The notes under the pieces were generated by a model, which had not been told where the DNA came from, did no database searches, and saw nothing but the letters and a program-made list of their open reading frames with translations. 42,185 bases of DNA, taken from Rhodocyclaceae bacterium (GTDB lineage Bacteria > Pseudomonadota > Gammaproteobacteria > Burkholderiales > Rhodocyclaceae). The translations under genes and the position numbers were made by a program. The stretch spans positions 1 through 42,185 of the forward strand of contig JAGRGD010000160.1 in the NCBI GenBank assembly GCA_020445665.1, written 5' to 3'. Positions 25,858 through 34,800 of this stretch are shown piece by piece. Position 1 is the stretch's first letter. The number at the start of each line of letters is the position of its first letter.

Positions 25858-26736
25858 ATGGCGATTCTCCACGCGCTCGAAGGACGACGGCGTGACCTCG
25901 GTGGCGGCTTCGAGGTCAGCCGCCTGTTGCCCCAGGGCGCTTGTCGCTCGGTGGGGCCATTCATCTTCTTCGACCACTTCGGTCCGCTCGACGTGGCGCC
26001 GGAGGCGCGCCATGACGTGCGCCCGCATCCCCACATCGGCCTCGCGACGGTCACCTATCTGTTCGAAGGGGCGATCCTGCACCGGGACAGCCTCGGCAGC
26101 GTCCAGCGCATCGAGCCCGGTGCCATCAACTGGATGACCGCCGGGCGGGGCATCGTGCACTCCGAGCGCACCCCCGAGGACCTGCTCGGCCAGGCGCGGC
26201 GCATCCACGGCCTGCAGTTGTGGGTGGCGCTGCCGGCTGCCGAAGAGGAGTGCGCGCCCCACTTTGCCCACACGCCGGCTCACGCCTTGCCCGAGGCTCG
26301 CGACCGCGGCGTGAGCCTGCGCGTGCTGGTCGGAGAATGGCACGGACAGCGCTCACCGGTCGCCGCGGCGCTGGATACGCTCTATCTGGACGTGTCCCTC
26401 GACGCCGGCGCAGCCTGGCACGTGCCGGCCGTCGTCGCCGAGCGGGCGGTCTATTGCGTCGACGGATCGATCAGCCTCGACGGTGTGCCGCTGCCGCCAG
26501 ACACGCTGGCGGTATTGCGGCCGGACTCGGCGCCTGCCGTGGCCACCGTCGATGGCGCCCGCCTGGTCGTCATCGGCGGCGAGGCGCTGCCCGAGCCGCG
26601 CTACATGTGGTGGAATCTGGTGTCGACCCGCCGCGAGCGGATCCAGCAGGCGGCCGCGGACTGGGAGGGCGGCCATTTTCCGGCCGTGCCGGGCGACGAA
26701 GAGTTTATTCCGCTGCCCGAGTCGCGCTTCGCGTGA
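25858..26736 (+). CDS. Pirin family protein
   Basis: A 292-residue double cupin. The metal-site residues are visible: HPHIGL (two His), then GIVHSERTP (His and Glu). FIFFDHFGP and INWMTAGRGIVHSE are the family's best-kept motifs. Bacterial pirins may have quercetinase or redox-sensor roles; nothing here decides it. The ATG at 25858 follows a GAGG site. The stop overlaps the GTG of the LysR gene (GTGA), indicating coupling. Confidence 0.9.
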   Translation: MAILHALEGRRRDLGGGFEVSRLLPQGACRSVGPFIFFDHFGPLDVAPEARHDVRPHPHIGLATVTYLFEGAILHRDSLGSVQRIEPGAINWMTAGRGIVHSERTPEDLLGQARRIHGLQLWVALPAAEEECAPHFAHTPAHALPEARDRGVSLRVLVGEWHGQRSPVAAALDTLYLDVSLDAGAAWHVPAVVAERAVYCVDGSISLDGVPLPPDTLAVLRPDSAPAVATVDGARLVVIGGEALPEPRYMWWNLVSTRRERIQQAAADWEGGHFPAVPGDEEFIPLPESRFA

Positions 26737-27605
26737 ACCTGCCCCTGCGCAGCATTCCACCGCTGCATGCCCTGGCCGCCTTCGAGGCCGCGGCCCGGCT
26801 GGGTGGCTTCGCACCGGCAGCCGATGAATTGTGCGTGACGGCCAGCGCGGTCAGTCACCGTATCCGCCAGCTCGAGGCCCAGCTCGGCCTGCAGCTCTTC
26901 GAGCGCACCCCCGCCGGCGTGCGCCTGACCAGCGCCGGGCGGCGCTACCTGGAGAGCGTGCGCGAGGCCTTCGAGATGCTGGCCCACGGCAGCGGGGCAA
27001 TGGCGGCGGAACGGGAGCGGCTGCGGGTGTCGCTGCCCCCCACTTTCGCCCGCCAGCTCCTGATGCCGCGCCTGCCAGAGTTCCTGCGCCGGCATCCGGA
27101 GGTGGAGATCACCCTCAATGTGGTGGTGCCCCTCGTGAATCTCAGCGCCGAGGCCGCCGACGTCGAGGTGCGCTGGGGCGACGGACACTACCCCGGGCGG
27201 GCGGTGCGCTCGCTGTTCGAGGACGAACTGGTGGTGCTGGCCTCGCCCGCCTACGCCAGCACCCATACGATCCGCACGCCCACGGACCTGGCGCGGGTGG
27301 AACTGCTGCGTGCCGAACTGCTGCCCTGGCGGACTTGGTTCGGGGCGATTGGCGACCCCCAGCCCGAGCCGGAGCGGGGGTCGGTGCTCAACGATCTGGG
27401 CATGCTGCTCGAGGTCGCTGCCAGCGGACTCGGGGTGGCCCTGTGCACCCGGCGCATCGCCGCCGCATGGCTCGAGGCGGGCCGGCTCGTACCGGTCCTG
27501 CCCCAGAGCCCGCGCTCCCCGCTGGGCTACTGGGCGCTGACCGGCATCGGTGCCGGGCGGCCCACCGCCGAGGCCTTCATCGACTGGCTGGTGGAGTCGC
27601 TCTAG
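26733..27605 (+). CDS. LysR-family regulator (GcvA-like)
   Basis: A 290-residue regulator starting at GTG 26733, which overlaps the pirin stop. The N-terminal winged helix reads PPLHALAAFEAAARLGGF, then ADELCVTASAVSHRIRQLE and LFERTPAGVRLTSAGRRYL, the form typical of the GcvA subgroup. The remaining two-thirds is the inducer-binding domain (VEVRWGDGHYPG, EVAASGLGVALC). Last gene of the FMN reductase-pirin operon; autoregulation of that operon is plausible. Confidence 0.9.
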   Translation: MNLPLRSIPPLHALAAFEAAARLGGFAPAADELCVTASAVSHRIRQLEAQLGLQLFERTPAGVRLTSAGRRYLESVREAFEMLAHGSGAMAAERERLRVSLPPTFARQLLMPRLPEFLRRHPEVEITLNVVVPLVNLSAEAADVEVRWGDGHYPGRAVRSLFEDELVVLASPAYASTHTIRTPTDLARVELLRAELLPWRTWFGAIGDPQPEPERGSVLNDLGMLLEVAASGLGVALCTRRIAAAWLEAGRLVPVLPQSPRSPLGYWALTGIGAGRPTAEAFIDWLVESL

Positions 27606-27613
27606 GGTCGGTG

Positions 27614-27630
27614 GGGGCGCGCTGCGCCCC
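27614..27630. terminator. Hairpin between convergent LysR and basic-protein genes
   Basis: GGGGCGC-GCT-GCGCCCC: a perfect 7-bp stem with a 3-base loop just after the LysR stop and touching the stop of the opposite gene. It lacks a T-run and may serve both directions weakly. Confidence 0.5.
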
Positions 27631-27987
27631 TCAGGGAAACGGGATCACCAGCGGGGGGAGATTGACACCGATCACCAGGCCCGCCTCGGGGTAGGACCGG
27701 CGGGACTCGTAGTGGCGGTAGATCGGGCGCTCACGGATGATCACGCGCTCCCTGACGACTTCGCGATGGTCGCGATAGCGGGCACGGCGCTCCTCGTGGC
27801 GATGCTTCTTCCAGTGACGGCGCTTTTCCTTCCAGTGGCGGTGGCCGTGGTCATGTCGGTTGTCGTCACGCCACTCGTGACGCGAGCGGTGGTCGCGATC
27901 CCGGTCGTGGGCGCTGGCGGTGCCGGCGGCGAGCAGCATCGAGGTCGCGGCGACCGCGGTCAGCAGGGTGCGGATGATCTTGTTCAT
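27631..27987 (-). CDS. His/Arg-rich exported protein
   Basis: A 118-residue protein with a clear signal peptide ending GTASA (about residues 1-27). The mature part is very rich in His, Arg, Asp and Glu (HDHGHRHWKEKRRHWKKHRH), then a strand-like REVVRERVIIRERPIYRHY and a hydrophobic end GLVIGVNLPPLVIPFP. Metal binding is plausible from the His clusters but unproven. AGGAGG precedes the ATG. The 244 bases upstream (27988-28231) hold only the hairpin at 28104. Confidence 0.75.
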   Translation of the reverse strand: MNKIIRTLLTAVAATSMLLAAGTASAHDRDRDHRSRHEWRDDNRHDHGHRHWKEKRRHWKKHRHEERRARYRDHREVVRERVIIRERPIYRHYESRRSYPEAGLVIGVNLPPLVIPFP

Positions 27988-28103
27988 GGTCTTGCCTCCT
28001 GATCTAGGGGTCGGCAGCAGCGCTGTTCCGCTCCTGCACGACTTCACGATACGGGGAGTGCCGACGCCGCGCCCGCGGGGCTTGTAAGGGGATGAATACG
28101 AAA

Positions 28104-28129
28104 CCGGCACGACGCTTACGTCGTGCCGG
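28104..28129 (-). terminator. Hairpin downstream of lutC
   Basis: CCGGCACGACG and CGTCGTGCCGG form a perfect 11-bp stem with a 4-base loop, about 100 bases after the lutC stop. On the minus strand only TTT follows, so it is a moderate terminator at best. An A-run lies on its other side. Confidence 0.55.
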
Positions 28130-28231
28130 GAGAAAAAATGCTCTGTAAATCAGTGGCCTGAGCCGTTATGGCGGGTGCCGCGGCCTGTGTCGTCGATACC
28201 GACCGCTTACACTCCGCGCCCGGCTCTTAAC

Positions 28232-28861
28232 CTAACTTGTCGACGGCTTTGCATGAACCACCATGACGTGCACCTGGCGGGGACCGTGGGCGCCGAGCTG
28301 GATGGTCTGTTCCACGTCGCCGGTGCGCGATGGTCCGGCGATCAGGTTCAGGGCGCGGGGCATCGCGCCGGTGGCCCGCACCTTCTCCCAGATGCCCTCC
28401 TGGCTGTCACGGATGTCGTCGGCGAAGAGGGCCACCAGATGGAACTCGGGGACGTAGTTGTGGGTGATCGGAGACTGGGGGCCGGAGTACATGGCGAGGC
28501 TGCCGCTCTCGGCGATGCCGCCGAAGGCCAGCGACACCGCCACCGACTCGTCGATGCCGGCGCGGTCGCAGTGCCGCTCGGCGATCTCGGGCCAGGGCAG
28601 CGCCATCAGCGGCGGCGCGACGGCGAAGCGGGGGGGCAGGCCTTTGCCCTCGAGCCAGGCCATGACCCGGTCCGGCAGTTGCTCGAGGGTGTCGATGGCC
28701 TCCCAGCTGCAGGCGTGGGTGACGAGCCGCTCGGTGAATCGCTCGAGACGGCCCTCGCCATAGGTCGGGGCGGGCGGGCGCGCGGGCAGCTCGAAGCGGC
28801 CGCGCACGCCGCGCTCGCTGATGGCCCGGCGGATGCTGTGAAGGACGGTCTCGCGGCTCAT
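28232..28861 (-). CDS. lutC: L-lactate utilisation protein LutC/LldG
   Basis: A 209-residue LUD-domain subunit of the LutABC lactate-oxidation complex. The C-terminal part shows VSLAFGGIAESGSLAMYSG and ALNLIAGPSRTGDVEQTIQLGAHGP, diagnostic of the family. The ATG at 28861 overlaps the lutB stop (ATGA). Last gene of the lutABC operon; a strong hairpin follows at 28104. Confidence 0.92.
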   Translation of the reverse strand: MSRETVLHSIRRAISERGVRGRFELPARPPAPTYGEGRLERFTERLVTHACSWEAIDTLEQLPDRVMAWLEGKGLPPRFAVAPPLMALPWPEIAERHCDRAGIDESVAVSLAFGGIAESGSLAMYSGPQSPITHNYVPEFHLVALFADDIRDSQEGIWEKVRATGAMPRALNLIAGPSRTGDVEQTIQLGAHGPRQVHVMVVHAKPSTS

Positions 28862-30270
28862 GACTGGCCTCCCTTGGCTTTCCACTGGTCGATGAAGGTC
28901 GGGCCGGAGGGCGCCGGCAGGTCGCGGACCCGGGTCCAGGCGCCCGCGCCGGGCAGGCTCGACAGGCTGCCCGAGCGACCTGCGCGCAGCCGCAGCATCT
29001 TGCTACCGAGCTTCTCGAAGGCCCGGTACAGCCCCGGCTGACGGGCGACCCAGCCCCAGGCCGCCATCATCCGGCGCTGGCTGGCCGGCATCAGGCCGGC
29101 CTTGATCTGCTCGTTGCGCATGGTCCGGATCAGGTCGGTGAGCGGAATCTTGACCGGGCAGACCGACTGGCAGCGACCGTTCAGGGTGCACGCGTTGGGC
29201 AGGTCGTAGTTCTCGGCGAGGCCATTGAACAGCGGGGTCAGGATCGAGCCCATCGGGCCCGGGTAGACCCAGCCGTAGGCGTGGCCACCGACCGCGCCAT
29301 AGACCGGGCAGTGGTTCATGCAGGCGCCGCAGCGGATGCAGCGCAGCATCTGGCTGAAGCGGCCGGCCAGCATCTTCGAGCGGCCGTTGTCCACCAGCAC
29401 CACGTGGTACTCCTCGGGGCCGTCCGGGTCGCCCGGGCGCTTCGGGCCGGAGGACAGGGTCGTGTAGCACTCGGTGTCCTGACCGGTGGCGCTGCGGGCC
29501 AGCAGGCGCAGGAAGACCGAGAGGTCGTCGAGGGTCGGGATGACCCGCTCGATGCCGGAGGTCACCACATGCGCCCTCGACAGGGTCTGGGTCAGGTCGC
29601 CGTTGCCCTCGTTGGTGACGATGATGCTGGTGCCGGTCTCGGCGATCAGGAAGTTGCCGCCGGTGATGCCCACGTCGGACTGGAAGAAGCGCTCGCGCAG
29701 GGCGTGGCGGGCCTCATTGACGAGACCGGCGACGCTGTCCTCGCGGGGGCGGCCCGGGTGGTTCTGCTCGAACAGGTCGGCGACCTGTTCGCGGGTCTTG
29801 TGGATGGCCGGCGCGATGATGTGCGACGGCGGCTCCTTGGCGAGCTGGATGATGTATTCGCCCAGGTCGGTCTCGACGACCTTGTAGCCGTCGTCTTCGA
29901 GCACCTCGTTGAGGCCGATCTCCTCGGAGACCATCGACTTGCCCTTGCAGATGGTCTTGGCGTCGGCCTTGCGGCAGATTTCGCGGATGATCTCGCGGGC
30001 CTCGGCGGCGTCGCTCGCGAAGTGCACATGGCCGCCGAGGGACTCGACCTTGGCGGCGTAGCGCTCGAGCCAGACGTCGAGCTCGGAGAGCACCGCGTCC
30101 TTGATCGCCGCGGCGGTCTCGCGCAGTTGCTCGAAGCCGTCCAGCTCGGCGACCGCGGCGGCGCGCTTGGCAACGAACAGCGGCTTGAAGTTCTTCAGGG
30201 CCTTCTGCAGGGACGGGTCGGCGAGGGCGACGGCAGCGCGACTGTCGAAAGTACCGGGCAGGGCTTTCAT
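28858..30270 (-). CDS. lutB: L-lactate utilisation iron-sulfur protein LutB/LldF
   Basis: A 470-residue protein with an N-terminal LUD domain (KGKSMVSEEIGLNEVLE; GITGGNFLIAETGTSIIVTNEGNG) and a C-terminal ferredoxin pair (CIRCGACMNHCPVYG, then CTLNGRCQSVCPVKIPL). It should bind two [4Fe-4S] clusters and pass electrons from lactate oxidation. GAGGAGG precedes the ATG at 30270, which overlaps the lutA stop. An out-of-phase frame continues upstream to 30732 but is a shadow of lutA. Confidence 0.94.
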   Translation of the reverse strand: MKALPGTFDSRAAVALADPSLQKALKNFKPLFVAKRAAAVAELDGFEQLRETAAAIKDAVLSELDVWLERYAAKVESLGGHVHFASDAAEAREIIREICRKADAKTICKGKSMVSEEIGLNEVLEDDGYKVVETDLGEYIIQLAKEPPSHIIAPAIHKTREQVADLFEQNHPGRPREDSVAGLVNEARHALRERFFQSDVGITGGNFLIAETGTSIIVTNEGNGDLTQTLSRAHVVTSGIERVIPTLDDLSVFLRLLARSATGQDTECYTTLSSGPKRPGDPDGPEEYHVVLVDNGRSKMLAGRFSQMLRCIRCGACMNHCPVYGAVGGHAYGWVYPGPMGSILTPLFNGLAENYDLPNACTLNGRCQSVCPVKIPLTDLIRTMRNEQIKAGLMPASQRRMMAAWGWVARQPGLYRAFEKLGSKMLRLRAGRSGSLSSLPGAGAWTRVRDLPAPSGPTFIDQWKAKGGQS

Positions 30271-31040
30271 CGCGATTCCTCCTCGCCGATGGCCGGGCCG
30301 TCGGTGCGGCCGGCCAGGACCTCGGCGGTGTGCCAGACGCGCACCTTCGCGCCGGTGCGGCGCAGCCGGCCCGCCATGTTCATCAGGCAGCCGAGGTCGC
30401 CGCCGAGCAGCGTGTCGGCGCCGGATTCGGCGATCGAGCGCAGCTTGTCGTCCACCATCTTCTCGGAGATCTGCGGGTACTTGACGCAGAAGCTGCCGCC
30501 GAAGCCGCAGCACACCTCGGCGTCGTCCATCTCGGCCAGTTCGAGCCCCTCGACCTTCGACAGCAGCTCGCGGGGCTGACGCTTGACCCCGAGTTGGCGC
30601 AGGCCGCTGCAGGAGTCGTGGTAGGTGGCCTTGCCGGCGTAGCTGGCCTGGATGTCCACCTGGCGCACGTCCACCAGAAAGGACAGCAGCTCGTAGGCCT
30701 TGTCGGCCAGGGCCTGGGCGCGGCTCTGCCATGCCGGGTCGTCGGCGAACAGCGCGGGATACTTGTGCACCGTGCCGACGCAGGAGCCGGACGGGCTGAC
30801 CAGGTAGTCGTAGTCTTCGAACTGGGCGATCAATTGCCTGGCCATGGCCCGGGCGGCGTCGTCGTCACCGGCCGAATAGGCCGGCTGGCCACAGCAGGTC
30901 TGGCTGCCGGGGACCTCAACGCGGCAGCCGGCCCGCTCGAGCAGTTCGGCGGCCGAGAAGCCGATGTTGGGCCTGAACACGTTCATCAGGCAGGTGGCCA
31001 AGAGGCCGACGCGGGGGTGCGCAGCGGTGGTGTCCGCCAT
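30267..31040 (-). CDS. lutA: L-lactate utilisation protein LutA/LldE
   Basis: A 257-residue protein with two CCG domains: GSQTCCGQPAYSAG and EVCCGFGGSFCVKYP, the ligands of a non-cubane iron-sulfur cluster in this family. Further cysteines are in SPSGSCVG and HDSCSGLR. First gene of lutABC, with GGAGGAG before the ATG. No lactate permease or regulator is adjacent. The 139 bases upstream of the next gene (31041-31179) contain nothing I can support. Confidence 0.93.
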   Translation of the reverse strand: MADTTAAHPRVGLLATCLMNVFRPNIGFSAAELLERAGCRVEVPGSQTCCGQPAYSAGDDDAARAMARQLIAQFEDYDYLVSPSGSCVGTVHKYPALFADDPAWQSRAQALADKAYELLSFLVDVRQVDIQASYAGKATYHDSCSGLRQLGVKRQPRELLSKVEGLELAEMDDAEVCCGFGGSFCVKYPQISEKMVDDKLRSIAESGADTLLGGDLGCLMNMAGRLRRTGAKVRVWHTAEVLAGRTDGPAIGEEESR

Positions 31041-31179
31041 GGATCTCCTCCGGTTTCGCGCTTGCGCGCGGTCTTGTTCTGGTGACGGTCATGCTAGGTC
31101 GCCGCGCGCCCGCGCTCAAGCGAAGCCTCTTCAGGAGGGCGATGAATTGCGTTTGCGGGGCGATCGCGCCGCCCTGCTG

Positions 31180-32205
31180 TCAGGGCAGGCCGAAGGGCAG
31201 CAGGCCCACCGTGGTGAGGCGGGTGATGTCGATCAGACCATCGGCGTCGTCGTCCAGTTCGAGCAGCACCTCGCCGGCGGCGAGGAAGGTGAGGAAGAGG
31301 ATGCTGTCGAGACCATCCACCCGCAGCCTGCCGGAGAGGATCGTGTGGGCCGGGTCCACCATCAGCGGAATCTCGGTGCCGATGCGCGCGATGCCGTCGA
31401 AGTCGACGGTGATCGCGACGAAGTCCTCGCTGACCGTGACTGTCGTACCGGTGAGCGCATTTTCGGTGAAGCTGACGCTGCCCTCCCGCACCGTGATGAC
31501 GAGTTCGTCGCCCGCGACGCCAAGGGTGTAGCGCATGTCCTCCGAGTGGCCGGTGGCGCTGACCTGGCCGTCGACCACGTCGATCGTTACCGTCATCGTG
31601 CCGTTGGCCGTCAGGCGATCCACGCCGTCGGTGACGCTGAGATCGGTGAAACGGGCCAGCAGCGTGCCGCTGCCGACGCCGTCGAGGCGGCCGCTGAGCT
31701 GGGTCACGGTGAGGCTCAGGCGGCCATCGACCGTCTCGGCGTCCTGCCGGCAGGCGTCGAAGTCCAGCACCAGCTGATCGCCGGGGTCGAGAGTCAGCAG
31801 GTTGTCGTCGTCACTGGTGATGGCGATGCGAACCTCGCCGGACTCCTCGCAGTCCTCGCTGCGGTCGACGGTAACCCCGGCGACCAGATCAGACGGCAGC
31901 GGCGACAGGGCCTGGTCGCGGAAGACCTGCACCACGAGCGCGGCGGCCCTGGCGATCGTGATGCGGGAAGCTGGCGTGACCACCGCGCCGGTGACCGCGT
32001 CGCCCGCCTCGGTCACGCTCGACAGGTCGGCCCGGGCCAGCGAAACGCTCATGCCGGCGACGGTCTCCATGTTGGTGCCGGTGATCGCTGCCGGCGTGCT
32101 CTCTTCGCCACCGCTGTCGCCGCCGCTGTCGAGGGACACCTCGCCGCCTCCGCCACAGGCGGTCAGGGCCAGGACGACGAGAAGGGCGGGGATGGGAAAG
32201 CGCAT
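31180..32205 (-). CDS. Predicted lipoprotein B of a lipoprotein/barrel/lipoprotein cluster
   Basis: A 341-residue protein with lipobox ALTACGGGG (Cys17) and a Gly/Ser/Asp-rich linker. The remainder is strand-rich and threonine/valine-heavy. It is a paralogue of the 33066-34076 product: both share a NMET start block, a single-Cys pair (SEDCEESGEV and FDACRQDAET) and a C-terminal acidic DxDxD stretch (LELDDDADGLID) that resembles a Ca-binding loop. The start has no ribosome site: the bases before the ATG read CCTCCTCC, an anti-site. It follows the barrel gene by 72 bases. Surface attachment is likely; function unknown. Confidence 0.7.
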   Translation of the reverse strand: MRFPIPALLVVLALTACGGGGEVSLDSGGDSGGEESTPAAITGTNMETVAGMSVSLARADLSSVTEAGDAVTGAVVTPASRITIARAAALVVQVFRDQALSPLPSDLVAGVTVDRSEDCEESGEVRIAITSDDDNLLTLDPGDQLVLDFDACRQDAETVDGRLSLTVTQLSGRLDGVGSGTLLARFTDLSVTDGVDRLTANGTMTVTIDVVDGQVSATGHSEDMRYTLGVAGDELVITVREGSVSFTENALTGTTVTVSEDFVAITVDFDGIARIGTEIPLMVDPAHTILSGRLRVDGLDSILFLTFLAAGEVLLELDDDADGLIDITRLTTVGLLPFGLP

Positions 32206-32277
32206 GGTCGTCGGAGGAGGGGACGCAACAGCCCCATGCTACTCCCGGCGTCGCGGCAAGGGAATTGGTGGCGCCGT

Positions 32278-33066
32278 CTACCAGCTCAGGACCAGGCCGG
32301 CCCCCAGCTGCCACTCGGTCTGGCGAGGCTGATGGAGGCGACCGCGGGGGATGCCGTCGCGGGTCCAGGGGCGCTCGTCGGAGGCTCCGGTTCGCCCCCA
32401 GGACAGGGCGGGCTCGACCGCCAGGGCGGCGCCAGTGCCCGCTCCCAGCACGGGGATCCGCGCGACCAGATGGAGCGCGTCGCGACGGGGAAGGGGCAGT
32501 GCTACGGGATCGATCGCGCCCTCGGACGAGACGGTCACCTCGCTGTCGATGGCGCGGAGCCAGCTTGCCTCGACCCAGTCCACACCGGCAGCGGCCGGCC
32601 GGTAGCGCAGTCCGAGCCCGAGCCAGTCGCCCCGATAATTTTCGTCCAGCCCCCGGATTGGGCCAACGGGGCGGATCGACCGCCGCAGGGTGCTGCGTTC
32701 CCAGCGCAGCGCGAGGTGCCAGGCCGGCCCGAGCGCCAGCCGATAGCCCAGCCACAGTCGCTCGCCCCGGTAGTCGCTGCGGGTGCGGATCGGCCTGCCG
32801 AGCTGGCTGCGGCCGTCATAGTCGAGCACCTGTCGGGTCGCGCCGAGCCCGGCGAACACCGAACCCGGCCCGAGTGTGCGCCACCCTTCGATCCGGAGCG
32901 AGGGCGCGGTGCCGGTCTCTTCGAGCAGGCGGTCACCGTCGCTGTCGTGTTCGGCGAGCTGGCGATAGCCTGCCGCGACGCCCAGTTCGACGCCAAGGGC
33001 GGCCGGCTGGCCCCAGGCCGGCCACGCCACGAGGGCGCAGCAGACCGGCGCCAGAGCGCGTCGCAT
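32278..33066 (-). CDS. Predicted outer-membrane beta-barrel protein
   Basis: A 262-residue protein with a signal peptide (ALVAWPAWG) and alternating amphipathic strands rich in Tyr, Trp, Leu and Arg (RLWLGYRLALGPAWHLALRWE; GDWLGLGLRYRP). It ends LGAGLVLSW, with a terminal aromatic as expected for Bam-assembled barrels. Cysteines fall in the signal only. Its ATG overlaps the stop of the upstream lipoprotein gene (TGATG), so the two are translated together. Homology to a named porin is not evident to me. Confidence 0.65.
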   Translation of the reverse strand: MRRALAPVCCALVAWPAWGQPAALGVELGVAAGYRQLAEHDSDGDRLLEETGTAPSLRIEGWRTLGPGSVFAGLGATRQVLDYDGRSQLGRPIRTRSDYRGERLWLGYRLALGPAWHLALRWERSTLRRSIRPVGPIRGLDENYRGDWLGLGLRYRPAAAGVDWVEASWLRAIDSEVTVSSEGAIDPVALPLPRRDALHLVARIPVLGAGTGAALAVEPALSWGRTGASDERPWTRDGIPRGRLHQPRQTEWQLGAGLVLSW

Positions 33067-34076
33067 CAGAAGGCGGTGAGTTCGAGGGCCGAGAGGCTGA
33101 GCGTGCGGCTGACCTCGGCCGTGGCGTCGTCATCGGCATCGAGCTCGAGCAGGACCTGGTCGTCGCCCAGGAAGGTGAGCGTGACGCTGCCGTTGGCGCC
33201 GGCGACATCGATGGACCCGGACTGAATCTCGCCGTCCGGCGCGGTGACGATCATGCGGGTACTGGTCAGCACCAGCCGGCCGGCAAAGCGCGGAAAGTCC
33301 GCATCGATGATCTGGAGGAGTGCGGTCGTGGTGGTGCCGGCCGTCTCGATGACCGTGATGACGCCGTCGACGACCGTCAGCGTCCCCTGCCGTACAGGCC
33401 CGGCCAGCTCGTAGCGGACATTGTCGGGCTCGTAGTCCGCGGACATTTCGGTGCTGCTCTGGGTCAGCGAGAGGCCCATCGTGCCGGTGGTCGTGACCGA
33501 GCCGTTGGCGGTCGCGACGCGCAGCGCCGTGAAGGTGGCGGTACCGCTGACGCTGCCACTGGGCGAGAAATCGCCACTGAGGCTCGACAGGGTCAGGGCC
33601 AGATTGCCGTCGATGACGCCTTCGCCGTTGTCACAGGCCGAGAAGCCGGCCGTCAGCGCGTCCCCGGCATCGATCTGGCCGTTGTTGTCCTCGATCGTCA
33701 CGGTCACGCTGCCGGCCTGGCTGCAGGCCTCGGTCCGGGTCAGCGTGATGCCGCTGGCGACGTCCTCGGGCGGGGTGCTGGCGAAGGCCAGCAACTGCTG
33801 TCCCAGCAGGCGCTGGATCGCCCCGGAGGCAGGGCCGGTGCCGGACGCGCGGGCGCCACTGACGAAATCGCTGACGTCGGCTGGCGGTACGGTACCGACG
33901 TCGGCCGCAGTGACCGATGTGCTCCCGGCCGTTTCCATGTTGTCGGTGGTGAGGCTGACCTCGGTGGTGCCGACACTCGGCGAACCGCCGTCCCCGCTCC
34001 CGCCGCCGCCTCCGCCACAGGCCGTGAGCAGCAGGGTCAGCAACAGGGGGGCAGCGGTGCGGGTCGTCATGCGCAT
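33066..34076 (-). CDS. Predicted lipoprotein A of a lipoprotein/barrel/lipoprotein cluster
   Basis: A 336-residue predicted lipoprotein (lipobox LLTACGGGG, Cys about 18). After a Gly-rich linker comes a strand-rich region with two cysteines (TEACSQAGSV and FSACDNGEGV) and a C-terminal acidic LELDADDDATAE block. The cysteines and this block line up with the lipoprotein at 31180. GGAG stands upstream of the ATG at 34076; an ATG two codons later is possible. It is first in the three-gene cluster and overlaps the barrel gene. A hairpin at 34138-34161 separates it from ruvC. Function unknown. Confidence 0.7.
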   Translation of the reverse strand: MRMTTRTAAPLLLTLLLTACGGGGGGSGDGGSPSVGTTEVSLTTDNMETAGSTSVTAADVGTVPPADVSDFVSGARASGTGPASGAIQRLLGQQLLAFASTPPEDVASGITLTRTEACSQAGSVTVTIEDNNGQIDAGDALTAGFSACDNGEGVIDGNLALTLSSLSGDFSPSGSVSGTATFTALRVATANGSVTTTGTMGLSLTQSSTEMSADYEPDNVRYELAGPVRQGTLTVVDGVITVIETAGTTTTALLQIIDADFPRFAGRLVLTSTRMIVTAPDGEIQSGSIDVAGANGSVTLTFLGDDQVLLELDADDDATAEVSRTLSLSALELTAF

Positions 34077-34137
34077 GGTGCATCTCCGTATTCGGTAAGC
34101 ATCCATGCTAACGCGATTGTCGGCCGACGCTCCTGCA

Positions 34138-34161
34138 GCCGGTCCGGGGCCAAGGACCGGC
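34138..34161 (-). terminator. Hairpin downstream of ruvC
   Basis: GCCGGTCC and GGACCGGC form 8-bp arms around an 8-base loop, 27 bases beyond the ruvC stop. No T-run follows. It probably isolates ruvC from the lipoprotein cluster. Confidence 0.45.
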
Positions 34162-34187
34162 CGTCGCCCTGCCGGAAACCGGCGGAA

Positions 34188-34745
34188 TCACGGGGCCAGC
34201 AGCCGCCCCCCGCGGCGTCGCGCGCTGCCGGGCTGGAAGCGGCCCAGGCCCTGGCCGCCGTTGGCGTGGCAGATGGCGCAGGCCAATGCGTCGGCGGCGT
34301 CGGTGCCCGGCGCCTGGGGCAGGGAGAGGAGCTTCTGCACCATGTGCTGGACCTGGCTCTTGTGGGCCTTGCCATAGCCGACCACGGCCTGCTTGACCTG
34401 CAGGGCCGTGTATTCGGCCACCGGCAGCTCGCAGGCCACCGCGCCGCAGATCACGGCCCCCCGCGCCTGGCCGAGCAGCAGGGTGGACTTCGGGTTGACG
34501 TTGACGAACACGATCTCCACCACCGCCTGGTCGGGCGCGTAGGTGGCGACGACCTCGCGTACCCCGTCCAGCAGGGTACCCAGGCGCTGGGGTAGACCTT
34601 CGCCGTCCCGCGTGCGGATGCAGCCGCTGGCGACATAGCGCAGCTGGCTGCCGAGCTGGTCGATGACGCCGAATCCGGTCACCCGCAGGCCCGGGTCGAG
34701 CCCGAGGATGCGGGTCGCGACGCGCTGGCTGGCGGCGCCGCTCAT
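34188..34745 (-). CDS. ruvC: Holliday junction resolvase RuvC
   Basis: A 185-residue endonuclease that cuts Holliday junctions. The four acidic active-site residues are present: Asp17 ([13 protein letters not shown]), Glu77 (VVEIVFVN), and Asp149 and Asp152 ([14 protein letters not shown]). [11 protein letters not shown] and [11 protein letters not shown] are typical RuvC motifs. The C-terminus has a basic extension ([10 protein letters not shown]). It lies on the strand of yebC, as usual, but a permease and a small gene intervene, and ruvA/ruvB do not follow. Confidence 0.95.
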   Translation of the reverse strand: MSGAASQRVATRILGLDPGLRVTGFGVIDQLGSQLRYVASGCIRTRDGEGLPQRLGTLLDGVREVVATYAPDQAVVEIVFVNVNPKSTLLLGQARGAVICGAVACELPVAEYTALQVKQAVVGYGKAHKSQVQHMVQKLLSLPQAPGTDAADALACAICHANGGQGLGRFQPGSARRRGGRLLAP

Positions 34746-34777
34746 GGCCGGCGTCCGAGGAGTTGGGTCGGGAGCAT

Positions 34778-34797
34778 GGCGCCCATTGTAGGGCGCC
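34778..34797 (-). terminator. Hairpin downstream of the EamA permease gene
   Basis: GGCGCCC-ATTGTA-GGGCGCC: a perfect 7-bp stem 3 bases past the permease stop. Without a T-run it is only a likely terminator or processing site; it suggests ruvC may have its own promoter. Confidence 0.4.
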
Positions 34798-34800
34798 GCT

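Noticed and set aside
28858-30732. An extended LutB of 624 codons
   Set aside because: The extra N-terminal part is an out-of-phase reading of lutA; the ATG at 30270 has a strong ribosome site and overlaps the lutA stop.
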